Assembly: GCA_014695295.1 (NCBI GenBank)
Contig: JACJNY010000070.1
Location: 186,001 to 250,000, forward strand
DNA: 64,000 nt
Direction: 5' to 3'
From: Microcoleus sp. FACHB-61
GTDB taxonomy: Bacteria > Cyanobacteriota > Cyanobacteriia > Cyanobacteriales > Microcoleaceae
The notes under the pieces were generated by a model. That model saw only the letters and a program-made list of their open reading frames with translations. It did not search any database and was not told where the DNA came from. Below, piece by piece: positions 53,119 to 60,852 of this stretch. Each line of letters begins with the position of its first letter. Position 1 is the stretch's first letter. Position numbers and translations under genes: made by a program.

Positions 53119-53192
53119 CGGGACAGACGGGGCTCGAACCCGCAACTTCCGCCGTGACAGGGCGGTGCTCTAACCAATTGAACTACTGTCCC
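53119..53192 (-). tRNA. tRNA-Asp (GTC)
   Basis: A full 74-nt cloverleaf on the reverse strand. The acceptor stem starts GGGACAG and ends CTGTCCC, with discriminator G. The D-loop region is AGTTCAATTGGTTAGAGC, the anticodon arm is CCGCC-CTGTCAC-GGCGG with anticodon GTC, and the T-arm is GCGGGTTCGAGCCCCGT. No CCA is encoded. The G discriminator agrees with tRNA-Asp. Confidence 0.97.
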
Positions 53193-53248
53193 TCGTTTTG
53201 CCGTTTTTTCAGGCACAATTTCTATTATGCCTATCACTTCACCTTTTG

Positions 53249-54376
53249 TCAAGAGGTTTTTTGAACTTTTATTTGGAACCCCAAAATTTGAGTCTCTTGC
53301 AGGGGACTGAAGTTGTTGTCACTCACCAAAATCAGACCTCTGCTAGCATCCGCTAGGGCGGGGCCAAATGTCAACCCCTCAATGTTGTCTAGGGGAATTT
53401 TCAGGGTTTCCAAATCCAGCAGCAAGCGTTTTTGAGCGGGAGAAACCTCGCTGAGGCGGCTTTTGAGGCTTTCGAGTGCTTCAATACGATCGCCCTTTTC
53501 CAGAGAAATCTCAAAAATTCTGATAGTTGTGCCGGTTTCCAGGGAGAAAGCACGCTCTAAACTCAGCAAGCGGTTATCGTCGAGCGCCAACAAATCCACT
53601 AAACCGTTGGTAGTTAATTTTCCCACAGGATTCGCGCCAGCGGGTAGCGGTTCGGTGATGTAGAGGAACGATGCTTCTGGATTGCCGCTCACCGCATCGT
53701 AGCGCAAAATCCGGCACGGACTCCCGGTTTCCAGGGAAGCTACGGCGCCATCTTGAACCAAGGCGTTTTCTGTGGCGGTGAATAGGTATTTGCGATCGGG
53801 CGTTAAAGTTAAACTTTCAAAAGCGAGATTGTTGCGGATGCCTTTACTGCCTTTGTCGTCGGGCAAAAATAGTTCAGGAATTGCCAGCGTTTTCAGGAGT
53901 TTACCATCGAGGGAGAACTCTTTGATAAAAGGATTTATTTGGCGATCGACATCTCCCTCAGAAGAAACAAACACGCTATTGCCAGTAAAAGCTATCCCTT
54001 CGGGATCTAAACTTAATTCAGGAAAACTTTTGCCGTTTTCATCTAATAAAGTAGTGACACCAGTAAAAGCAATTTGCTCTTTTTCCAGTTTACCAGATGG
54101 CAAGTTGATTTTGAGAGTATAGAATCGGGCCGGAGCCTTGCTGCTGCGGTCATCAGAAATGGCATAATAAACTTGTTTCTCGGCATCATAAGTAATGCTC
54201 GAAAGTCCGCCAATTTCCGTCCCCTGAAACGGAGAACCTGTAGGAAATATTGCTCTGCCGATAAAATCTATTTTCGTAACGGCGAAAGATTTGGCTGACT
54301 GGTTTACCCAAATAGCAACAGTTGCTGCAATCAAAAAACAGACAATAAATATAGTTGCTTTTCTTAGCTTTCGCAT
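53249..54376 (-). CDS. Esterase-like activity of phytase family protein
   Basis: A 375-residue exported protein. The N-terminus has a signal or anchor helix ([19 protein letters not shown]). The rest matches the phytase-esterase-like beta-propeller family: [20 protein letters not shown] then [59 protein letters not shown] and a C-terminal [40 protein letters not shown]. The family (PF13449-type) is named for presumed phosphoesterase activity, rarely tested. It probably works outside the cell membrane. The substrate is unknown. Confidence 0.9.
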   Translation of the reverse strand: MRKLRKATIFIVCFLIAATVAIWVNQSAKSFAVTKIDFIGRAIFPTGSPFQGTEIGGLSSITYDAEKQVYYAISDDRSSKAPARFYTLKINLPSGKLEKEQIAFTGVTTLLDENGKSFPELSLDPEGIAFTGNSVFVSSEGDVDRQINPFIKEFSLDGKLLKTLAIPELFLPDDKGSKGIRNNLAFESLTLTPDRKYLFTATENALVQDGAVASLETGSPCRILRYDAVSGNPEASFLYITEPLPAGANPVGKLTTNGLVDLLALDDNRLLSLERAFSLETGTTIRIFEISLEKGDRIEALESLKSRLSEVSPAQKRLLLDLETLKIPLDNIEGLTFGPALADASRGLILVSDNNFSPLQETQILGFQIKVQKTS

Positions 54377-54463
54377 TTTACCAATAAATACATTTTACCT
54401 ATCTTCCTCTTCCCTTTCTTCCTTCGCGCCCTTCGCGTCTTCGCGGTTCGTTATATCTGAAAA

Positions 54464-56326
54464 TCATGGCTCATGCTTCAGCAAAAAATTGGTCAACCAA
54501 TCTTTAACTATGTATGTAGCGCGACAGTCGTCCTCATTGTACCGGACGATCGCCTCCAAGAGCGATCGATCGCCAGTTCTGAGCCAATCCTCGTACCAGC
54601 AGACGCACTGAGCACCATTAGCCTTAGCATCTCGCCAGTCAAAACCCAGCCAGCGGGCAATTGGTTTGAGTGCGTAACTTTCCACCGGCATAATCGCCTT
54701 TTGCGTCACTTGTTTGTGAATATCTACAAACCGTTTCAGCACGGGTTTCCACAAATAAGCTGGAGTATTGTAAAGTTTAGCCAGCCGCTTAAAAGTCTTG
54801 ACTTCGTAGTCGCAAAAGTGGAAAATCGGAGCAATCGGATAAGCCCACATTAGTTCTAAAAATTGCTCCCAGATTGCACCTTCCTCTGCTGCTGATTCTG
54901 CTAAAAAGCCGTGAAATTTTTCCGTATTGTTGTACCTGTCAACAACTAAGACTCCGTGGAGGTAATCTAAGTTTAACTCGGGTTCCGCTTCAATGTCAAA
55001 GTAGAGTTCGATTGGGGCGATCGGCAAAAAGACAGATTGGGAATACGGAATAGGTTTCTTGCGGAGAATGGGCGCAGGTATAGAAGATGTCGCAGGTTTA
55101 TTTTCTCTAATTTTTACTTCCTCAACTGCGATGTCATTCAAGATATTGTCTACAATATCTGGTACTATTTCAGATGAATTAAGTTCTTCTGAATTCTCAC
55201 TTCTACCTTCTTCTCGATCGTTAATCCCTGTATCCGTGTCAAAATCCGTGTCGTGCCTTCCTTCTTCCTTCTTCCCTCTTCCTTCTTCCTGCTTCCTGAC
55301 ATCCGTTACAGAATCCGTTGCCGAACTTCCTTCTTCCTTCTTCCTTCTTCCTTCTTCCCGCAACAGCGGTTGATTTAGCAAATGCGATTGAGCTTGCTGC
55401 ACCACATCAAAAGCAACTCTGTCTGGGAATTCGGGATACTCAGCCAGCAGTTCGGAACTAGCATTAGCGAGAGCTTCAACATCAGTAATTTCGAGAGTTT
55501 TTAGTCTAGCATAGCGGCTGGCAGTAACTCCCGGCAATAAGGAAAGATGTTTAATAGATTCGGCTTCGGCGTGACAGATAGTATACCAACCGCAAAGATT
55601 GCACTTTTGCCGGGAAATAAACACCTCGGGTTTATCCCGATTTTCTATCATCTGAATGCAGTCGTCTAAAATCTCGAACATCTGAGGAGTTCGCTGGTCG
55701 AGATTCACCTGCCACCACCCTTTTTTTCGCAGCATCAGCCACGCAGTCTCGGGCATTGTTTCCTGCACAAAAGCTAAAACATGGGCGTGAAAAGCTGCGA
55801 TAATTTGATACTCTTGTTTTGGTCGCTTGCTAAGCCAAATATCTGCAGTAATATAACTCCAATTGCCAAATTTTGATTGTCCGGGCTGTTTGATTAATAA
55901 ATGGGGGCGGCTGATCAGGGTAATGTTTGAAGAGGGAAGATTGGAGGATGAAAAATGAACGGGAGTTTCGGGGATTTCGCCAAATTCTGGGAAATATTGA
56001 CTGTCAATTCCTACCAGAGAAGTTGTTGCGCCGTTGGTTTGGCCGAATTCGCCCTGGATCAGAACTCCTCGGTAAATGCGATCGACCCCTTGCTGCATTA
56101 AACTCAATGTAGCGGCCGCGCCGGCTTCCCAATCCCCTCTAGGATAATATGGTTGTTGGTAAGTCTCGTGTTCCAAAGCTTCCTGCTGGTATGCGGCGCT
56201 GTCGCGCATCAGTTTCAGCAGAAAGTCGCTGGGGGGGTCTAGTTGTTTCCAGTCTCCGCAGGTATCTAAAAATGCTCGGAGATGGCATCGCTGATAGGAA
56301 AGTAGCAGTTTGTCAGTTATTAACAT
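54464..56326 (-). CDS. TM0106-family RecB-like nuclease
   Basis: A 620-residue protein. The N-terminal half is RecB/PD-(D/E)XK-like: MLITDKLLLSYQRCHLRAFL, TSLVGIDSQYFPEFGEIPET and WSYITADIWLSKRPKQEYQI (candidate catalytic strands). A four-Cys/His iron-sulfur-like patch includes RQKCNLCGWYTICHAEAES. The C-terminal half is an RNase H-like exonuclease domain: LYFDIEAEPELNLDYLHGVL, IFHFCDYEVKTFKRLA, ending with YNEDDCRATYIVKDWL. Between them (~330-400) is a highly charged linker of EEGRxKKEEGR units and DTDFDTDTGIND. Part of the linker DNA is identical to an intergenic stretch just upstream of the gene. Function is presumed DNA or RNA processing. Confidence 0.9.
   Translation of the reverse strand: MLITDKLLLSYQRCHLRAFLDTCGDWKQLDPPSDFLLKLMRDSAAYQQEALEHETYQQPYYPRGDWEAGAAATLSLMQQGVDRIYRGVLIQGEFGQTNGATTSLVGIDSQYFPEFGEIPETPVHFSSSNLPSSNITLISRPHLLIKQPGQSKFGNWSYITADIWLSKRPKQEYQIIAAFHAHVLAFVQETMPETAWLMLRKKGWWQVNLDQRTPQMFEILDDCIQMIENRDKPEVFISRQKCNLCGWYTICHAEAESIKHLSLLPGVTASRYARLKTLEITDVEALANASSELLAEYPEFPDRVAFDVVQQAQSHLLNQPLLREEGRRKKEEGSSATDSVTDVRKQEEGRGKKEEGRHDTDFDTDTGINDREEGRSENSEELNSSEIVPDIVDNILNDIAVEEVKIRENKPATSSIPAPILRKKPIPYSQSVFLPIAPIELYFDIEAEPELNLDYLHGVLVVDRYNNTEKFHGFLAESAAEEGAIWEQFLELMWAYPIAPIFHFCDYEVKTFKRLAKLYNTPAYLWKPVLKRFVDIHKQVTQKAIMPVESYALKPIARWLGFDWRDAKANGAQCVCWYEDWLRTGDRSLLEAIVRYNEDDCRATYIVKDWLTNFLLKHEP
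55225..55258. repeat. 34-bp sequence shared by a coding linker and the intergenic DNA
   Basis: On the reverse strand this begins GCACGACACGGATTTTGAC. The identical 34 bp, in plus orientation, lies at 56362-56395 in the gap upstream of the same gene. Confidence 0.9.
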
Positions 56327-56361
56327 TTAGTATTCGCAAGGCATAGAATAAGTAGAAGGAA

Positions 56362-56395
56362 AGCACGACACGGATTTTGACACGGATACAGGGAT
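56362..56395. repeat. Intergenic copy of the 34-bp repeat
   Basis: Matches 55225-55258 in inverted orientation over all 34 bp (GCACGACACGGATTTTGAC and onward). It lies 36 bp upstream of the nuclease start codon. Confidence 0.9.
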
Positions 56396-56465
56396 TGATT
56401 ATTTAGCTTGAGGCAAAAGTCAAAGGATAGAAAGTTCACACCATCAGTTATTCAATATTAACGCT

Positions 56466-57638
56466 ATGAATAATTCCCCAGAAAAAATGACAAAGGACAA
56501 TCACCGGCAACAATTCCCAGCTTTGGCCAATAAAGCTTATTTTAACTACGGCGGACAAGGGCCGCTGCCTGAGCCTGCTTTAGACGCGATTTATCAGGGT
56601 TTCAAACGGGTGCAGCTTGGGGGACCGTTTTCGGCCCAGGTGCTGGCTTGGGTGGTTCAGGAGGCGATGCTGACGCGACGTGCGATCGCATCTGAGTTGA
56701 CGGTACCTCCTGAAACCATCGCCCTAACTGAAGATGTCACCGTCGGCTGCAATATTGCGCTGTGGGGCATTGACTGGAAAGCAGGCGACCATTTGCTGAT
56801 TTCTGACTGCGAACACCCCGGCGTTGTAGCTAGTGTAATGGAACTTCAGCGCCGTTTCAAGATTGAGGTTTCGATTTGTCCGTTGGCGGCTACTTTGAAT
56901 GAAGGTGATCCGGTGGCGGTGATTGCTGATAATTTGCGGCCAAATACTCGCTTGTTGGTTATCAGTCACATTTTGTGGAATACTGGCCAAGTTTTGCCTC
57001 TGACTGAGATTGTGAAAGTGTGTCATCAAACAAAAGTCAAAGTATTAGTTGATGCGGCTCAATCTGTGGGGGTTTTGCCTTTAAATTTGATTGAATCAGG
57101 GGTTGACTTTTATGCTTTTACTGGTCACAAATGGTGGTGCGGTCCGGAAGGTTTGGGGGGACTTTATGTGAGTGCGGAAGCTTTGGCAGATTTGCATCCG
57201 GTGTTTATCGGTTGGCGGGGAATTGTAACGGATGCTAATGCTAAGGTGCTTGGGTGGAAGTCTGGATCGCAGCGCTATGAAATTGCGACTTCGGCTTATC
57301 CTTTGTATGCGGGTTTGCGGAGTGCGATCGCCCTGCAACATGAATGGGGTACGATCGAGGAAAGGTATGCAGAAATTTGCCGTTTGAGTAAGTATCTCTG
57401 GGAGCGTTTGTCGGAACTTCCCGATGTGGAATGTTTGCGGACATCTGCGCCGGAAGCGGGTTTAGTTTCGTTTCGATTGATGAATAAGATGCCGCACCAG
57501 CAGTTAGTTGCTTTGTGGGAAAAACAGGGGATTATGGTAAGGACTATTCCTTCTCTTGACTGTGTGCGGGCTTGTGTTCACTATTTTACAACTGAGGCGG
57601 AGATTGATAAGTTGGTAGGGGCGATCGCCATAGCGTAG
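56466..57638 (+). CDS. Class V aminotransferase, cystine lyase (C-DES)-like
   Basis: A 390-residue PLP enzyme. The start region QFPALANKAYFNYGGQGPLP is typical of NifS-like enzymes. Other marks: ALTEDVTVGCNIALWGIDWK, LISDCEHPGVVASV, VKVLVDAAQSVGVLPLNL (PLP-binding Asp-x-x-Gln) and the PLP lysine in FTGHKWWCGPEGLGGLYVS. The C-terminal GIMVRTIPSLDCVRACVHYF is the isopenicillin-epimerase-like end. The closest type I recall is the cyanobacterial L-cysteine/cystine C-S-lyase (C-DES), which releases sulfur from cystine. The active-site cysteine loop of true desulfurases is not obvious. The exact reaction is uncertain. Confidence 0.85.
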   Translation: MNNSPEKMTKDNHRQQFPALANKAYFNYGGQGPLPEPALDAIYQGFKRVQLGGPFSAQVLAWVVQEAMLTRRAIASELTVPPETIALTEDVTVGCNIALWGIDWKAGDHLLISDCEHPGVVASVMELQRRFKIEVSICPLAATLNEGDPVAVIADNLRPNTRLLVISHILWNTGQVLPLTEIVKVCHQTKVKVLVDAAQSVGVLPLNLIESGVDFYAFTGHKWWCGPEGLGGLYVSAEALADLHPVFIGWRGIVTDANAKVLGWKSGSQRYEIATSAYPLYAGLRSAIALQHEWGTIEERYAEICRLSKYLWERLSELPDVECLRTSAPEAGLVSFRLMNKMPHQQLVALWEKQGIMVRTIPSLDCVRACVHYFTTEAEIDKLVGAIAIA

Positions 57639-57875
57639 GGTGCGTGGCCTGGAGCTATTTCAAATAGCTGGAAAATCTCATAGCGACGCACCTACAAAAT
57701 TAGGGGCGATCGCACTCCACCCCGAAAAATATTATTTCAAACTATGATGCAAGAGGCGTTAGTTTTTTGTGGGATTTACCTTATAATATGGTAAGTATGT
57801 TGCCAGCACATTTTTTGAATTTGGTAAGTAAAAGCGTGAAGATAATTTTAGATTAATTACGGAGGGCAATAAACG

Positions 57876-58100
57876 ATGAATTTAGAGCAAGCAGTTTTAG
57901 ATAAGTTGCGGGCATTGCCCCCTGAACGACAGCAAGAAGTTTTAGATTTTGCTGAATTTCTTCAACAAAAAACTATGGCTAAACGACCGCTAAAGAGTGT
58001 CAAAGGGTTGTGTGCTGACTTAAAAGTAGATATTACGGAAGAAGACATCGCCCAAGCCCGACAAGAAATGTGGGCAAATTTTCCCAGGGAGATTGTTTGA
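57876..58100 (+). CDS. DUF2281-type antitoxin
   Basis: A 74-residue protein. The first ~35 residues are the DUF2281-like LRALPPERQQEVLDFAEFLQ. The C-terminal part has DLKVDITEEDIAQARQEMW, the common toxin-binding tail of VapB-like antitoxins. A ribosome-binding site (GGAGGG) lies nine bases before the ATG. The stop TGA overlaps the following toxin ATG by one base. It is the antitoxin of a VapBC-type type II pair. Confidence 0.9.
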   Translation: MNLEQAVLDKLRALPPERQQEVLDFAEFLQQKTMAKRPLKSVKGLCADLKVDITEEDIAQARQEMWANFPREIV

Positions 58101-58504
58101 TGCCCTCAGTCGTAGCAGATACTCATACCCTAATTTGGTACATTTTTGAACTGCCAAGATTGTCGCCAGCAGCATTAACAGCATTAGAACAAGCGGTTAA
58201 TGAGGGAAATTTTATCTACTTTTCCGCAATTACAATTGTAGAAATTTCTTACTTGATTGAGCGAGGGCGTTTGGCAGGCGAGGTGCTGACACGAATTTTA
58301 AATGCTGCGGACGATCCAAATGTGGGGATTATGCTAGCACCTTTGGATCGCAATATCTCGGCAACTATTCAACAAATTGACAGGGCAACGGTTCCTGATA
58401 TGCCAGACAGGATTATTGCCGCAACTGCTTTATCTTTGAGTCTTCCGTTAGTTACTCGCGACGCAAAAATTCAAGCGTTAACCACTATTCAGACAATTTG
58501 GTGA
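58100..58504 (+). CDS. vapC: PIN-domain toxin (VapC-like)
   Basis: A 134-residue PIN-domain ribonuclease from ATG 58100, chosen because it overlaps the antitoxin stop by one base. Catalytic acids: Asp in VVADTHTLIWYI, Glu in ITIVEISYLIERG, Asp in PDMPDRIIAATALSLSLPLV and Asp in TRDAKI. VapC toxins cut specific tRNAs or rRNA. All acidic positions are intact, so it is probably functional and neutralised by the DUF2281 partner upstream. Confidence 0.92.
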   Translation: MPSVVADTHTLIWYIFELPRLSPAALTALEQAVNEGNFIYFSAITIVEISYLIERGRLAGEVLTRILNAADDPNVGIMLAPLDRNISATIQQIDRATVPDMPDRIIAATALSLSLPLVTRDAKIQALTTIQTIW

Positions 58505-58613
58505 GTATGAATCGAATAGTAGCGAAATATTTCTTGTGCCTTTTGAGAGAGATCAGTAAATCAACCATTGCGATCGGGAAGTTTTCATTTGAGTAAAACT
58601 TTAGCATCAGCAG

Positions 58614-58925
58614 TTATTCATTTTCAGCAAGCCAGCGATTGATGTCTTCTCGGTTATGTTCGTAATAGTTCGCAACCCCTTGCAAATCCTGAAGGGTGAG
58701 TCCCGGATAATTATAGAGAAGTTCGGCTTCAGTTGCGCCCTGTTGTTGGTAAGCGACAATCGTCCAAACGGGAATGCGGGTATCGCGAATTCGCGCTGCT
58801 CCGCCACAAATTCCTGGAGTTTTGTGAATGGGATACTCAAGGGTTTGGACAAATTTCAGGGTTGCTGCCAATAAGTCATCAGGCAGTGTTTCAATGGTTT
58901 GGAGAAGTTGTTCTTTGATGGTCAT
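58614..58925 (-). CDS. DUF433 antitoxin-like protein
   Basis: A 103-residue protein with an N-terminal DUF2281-like helix (MTIKEQLLQTIETLPDDLLA, ATLKFVQTLEYPIHKTP). A DUF433 domain follows: GICGGAARIRDTRIPVWTIV, QQGATEAELLYNYPGLTLQD and LQGVANYYEHNREDINRWLA. Such proteins usually pair with a DUF5615/PIN-like toxin encoded just after. Here no toxin follows on the reverse strand: the next gene downstream is the convergent VapC. It may be an orphan or act in trans. Confidence 0.88.
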   Translation of the reverse strand: MTIKEQLLQTIETLPDDLLAATLKFVQTLEYPIHKTPGICGGAARIRDTRIPVWTIVAYQQQGATEAELLYNYPGLTLQDLQGVANYYEHNREDINRWLAENE

Positions 58926-58951
58926 AATCGATATCTAGATGCAATAGCGGT

Positions 58952-59005
58952 TTATAAATTTGCAGCTTCGATAATTTGCTCGGTGGCAATAGATGCGTCT
59001 ATTTC
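58952..59005 (-). pseudogene. DUF433 C-terminal fragment
   Basis: On the reverse strand 17 codons read EIDASIATEQIIEAANL and stop. The first part is nearly identical to EIDASIVAEQIIEP in the gene at 59040-59318. I see nothing upstream in frame that continues the domain, so it looks like a duplicated scrap of that gene. Confidence 0.7.
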
Positions 59006-59039
59006 CTATCTATGTGGGGATTCTGCTAGCACCTTTATG

Positions 59040-59318
59040 CTACCAAACTTCATTACCCACAGCACCTCCGCTATCAATTTCATTATGAATGTTCTCAGGT
59101 GCGATCGCCCCAACCAACTCCTCAAGCGAATACCGCCGACGAACGATAGGCTCGATAATTTGTTCGGCGACAATAGAGGCGTCTATTTCCTGACAGTGGA
59201 CTGCATAAAAAGCGAATACATCGTTCACTTGAGCTTCACTTAAATCATACTCAGCGGCAATTTGATTTAGCGAAAAACCCCATTTATGGGCTGCAATGAC
59301 TACTGTTTGCATCCGCAA
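59040..59318 (-). CDS. DUF433-like protein with MazE-type tail
   Basis: A 92-residue frame. Residues 1-60 resemble the second half of a DUF433 protein (TVVIAAHKWGFSLNQIAAEY, LSEAQVNDVFAFYAVHCQEI). From ~62 on it resembles the MazE-type antitoxin tail: YSLEELVGAIAPENIHNEID then GGAVGNEVW, the segment that binds MazF. It starts with TTG at 59318, or ATG at 59312. No MazF gene follows; the next sequence is another DUF433 scrap. It is probably a recombinant remnant, possibly still translated. Confidence 0.6.
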   Translation of the reverse strand: MRMQTVVIAAHKWGFSLNQIAAEYDLSEAQVNDVFAFYAVHCQEIDASIVAEQIIEPIVRRRYSLEELVGAIAPENIHNEIDSGGAVGNEVW

Positions 59319-59445
59319 CCGAGTGCTAAATAGAGAGATTATGGGAGCAGGAATGTACGGACAAATAATTTTTCTTTTCCTCTAATCTCTAATCTGTAAA
59401 GATAAATTATGGATATTAATACGATGATTGTGCTTAAGGCTCGCA

Positions 59446-59549
59446 AATTAAATAACTTACAATTGTAATTGTTATTGTGGGGTGTCCCGCCCGCCCGTCC
59501 AAAAAGGGCGGGCGGGACACCCCACTTTCCTTGTGTAAGTTATTTAATT
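59446..59549. mobile_element. Palindromic MITE-like element
   Basis: Outer arms AATTAAATAACTTACA (59446-59461) and TGTAAGTTATTTAATT (59534-59549) are perfect 16-nt complements. An inner perfect 20-bp stem follows (GTGGGGTGTCCCGCCCGCCC at 59477-59496 with its complement at 59506-59525). The GC-rich core is shared with the repeats at 3608 and 28302. Confidence 0.75.
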
Positions 59550-59647
59550 CTCATTCCTAAGCTTATAATTTAAGTTCCAGGCCTGTAGGGTGCTTTCATA
59601 AAGTTGTGGCTAATACGCCTCAATTAGTGTTACTTTAGCAGCACTAC

Positions 59648-59811
59648 TCCGGACAGTTTTTGGAACGAGACTACAAGCTTTACAGCGCAAGGATCATAAA
59701 TAAAGTCCAATTAAATGCAACGAGCGGGGTGGAGCTGACATTGATTTAATTATCCACAGTGGCTCAAAGTCCTACATAATAAGCCATTGGGCCATATAAA
59801 AACTGTCCGGA
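59648..59811. mobile_element. 164-bp element with 14-bp inverted ends
   Basis: TCCGGACAGTTTTT (59648-59661) and AAAAACTGTCCGGA (59798-59811) are exact complements. Both are preceded one base out by TA, as in a TA-targeting MITE. No reading frame lies inside. Confidence 0.65.
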
Positions 59812-59888
59812 CTATTGAGCAGGAGACGTTTAAAAAAGTATTCTGCTAAAGTTAAATAAATATCACACTTCTTGAGGTACGAGGGTAA

Positions 59889-60248
59889 ATGATTAACAAG
59901 TTGTTAAGCAAAGTAACGATCGCTGCGGGGCTGTCACTGCCCCTGTTAGCGCTGACAGCAGCTAGCGTTTTCGCTGAGATAATCAAAATTTCGGTAATTA
60001 ACAACAGCGGCAAGACGATGACAGCCATCTATATCGGCCCTCCCGATACAAATGATTGGGGAAAAAACGAGCTACCGTCCCCCATTGCCGATCGGGAAAC
60101 GCAAAATTTTTCTTGGGATCAAGCTGACTACGGCGGCTCGGAAGCGGGCTGTATTTTTGATGTCAGCGCCGAATACTCAGACGGCAAATCCACTGAGTTA
60201 TATGGTGTTGACCTTTGTAAAACGCCTACGCTCAACTTCAAGAAATAG
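59889..60248 (+). CDS. Small secreted protein, unknown function
   Basis: A 119-residue protein with a clear signal peptide (KVTIAAGLSLPLLALTAASV, cleavage near SVFAE). The mature ~90 residues begin IIKISVINNSGKTMTAIYIG, followed by PPDTNDWGKNELPSPIADRE and a strand-rich end with two cysteines (AGCIFDVSAEYSDG; GVDLCKTPTLNF) that could form a disulfide. Similar small exported proteins exist in cyanobacteria and other bacteria, with no known role. GAGGTACGAGGG lies just before the ATG. It lies right after a MITE-like element. Confidence 0.8.
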   Translation: MINKLLSKVTIAAGLSLPLLALTAASVFAEIIKISVINNSGKTMTAIYIGPPDTNDWGKNELPSPIADRETQNFSWDQADYGGSEAGCIFDVSAEYSDGKSTELYGVDLCKTPTLNFKK

Positions 60249-60259
60249 ATAATGTAGGC

Positions 60260-60330
60260 AAAAACCGAGTTTTTTCCAGTCTGATATTCACCAAAAAGAT
60301 TTTGGATTGTGGAGAAACCCGGTTTTTGCG
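60260..60330. repeat. AAACCGAGTTT / AGAAACCCGGTTT pair
   Basis: AAAAACCGAGTTTTTT (60260-60275) and GAGAAACCCGGTTTTTG (about 60312-60328), another imperfect member of the dispersed AGAAACC family, just after the secreted protein gene. Confidence 0.6.
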
Positions 60331-60469
60331 ATCGACTGATTTTCAGCAAAAAATCGAAAATCGAGTTAGGAGAGAAGTAAGGCGATCGCGATGGGAAGCT
60401 GGAAAATGGGCGCGAGCGCAACACCTATTCCCCAAGATAGTGAGTAAGAAGTTTGTTCGCCTCGTCATC

Positions 60470-60515
60470 CATCTGTTCACTGCTCAAAGCTATGCTTTAA
60501 GATTGTGAACAGATG
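60470..60515. terminator. CATCTGTTCAC hairpin
   Basis: CATCTGTTCAC (60470-60480) pairs exactly with GTGAACAGATG (60505-60515) across 24 nt. It could be a terminator or a small structured RNA; no clear T-run. Confidence 0.4.
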
Positions 60516-60765
60516 TAATCCTCATCTCACAAGCCTTTCATCTCTTTTTTTGTCAACTCCTAATACTGTACCGATGCCCTAGCTAGTAATATTACTCTGA
60601 GGAATTTACCTTTGGTAAAATAATGTATATACAGAGTATCTACAGTGTAGCGACTAAGCGGATGTTTGACAAGCACAGAAAATCTGATAAAAAAGCCGTA
60701 AAGCATAGCTATCCCGTAGCCGATCGCCCTTTTCGCCCAAATTTCGACCTACGCACCCCAACAAA

Positions 60766-60830
60766 AGAAACCGGGTTTTTCACTAAATCTGCCATTTCCA
60801 TGCAGTATCTTCGCAAAAAACCCGGTTTCT
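60766..60830. repeat. AGAAACCGGGTTTTT inverted pair
   Basis: AGAAACCGGGTTTTT (60766-60780) and AAAAACCCGGTTTCT (60816-60830) are perfect 15-nt complements. Confidence 0.8.
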
Positions 60831-60852
60831 GAGCTCTCAGGCCTAAGTCCTA

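Larger units (their letters stand above)
59319..59888. other. Gap holding two MITE-like elements
   Basis: No gene is seen in these 570 bp. The palindromic element at 59446-59549 and the inverted-terminal-repeat element at 59648-59811 account for nearly half of it. Confidence 0.6.
60249..60852. other. Repeat-rich gap
   Basis: The forward frame at 60623-60832 reads through an AGAAACC-type repeat and looks spurious. No other gene is visible. Repeats are listed separately. Confidence 0.5.

Noticed and set aside
60623-60832. 69-residue forward frame before the chelatase gene
   Set aside because: Its last third is the translated AGAAACC repeat; no coding signal otherwise.
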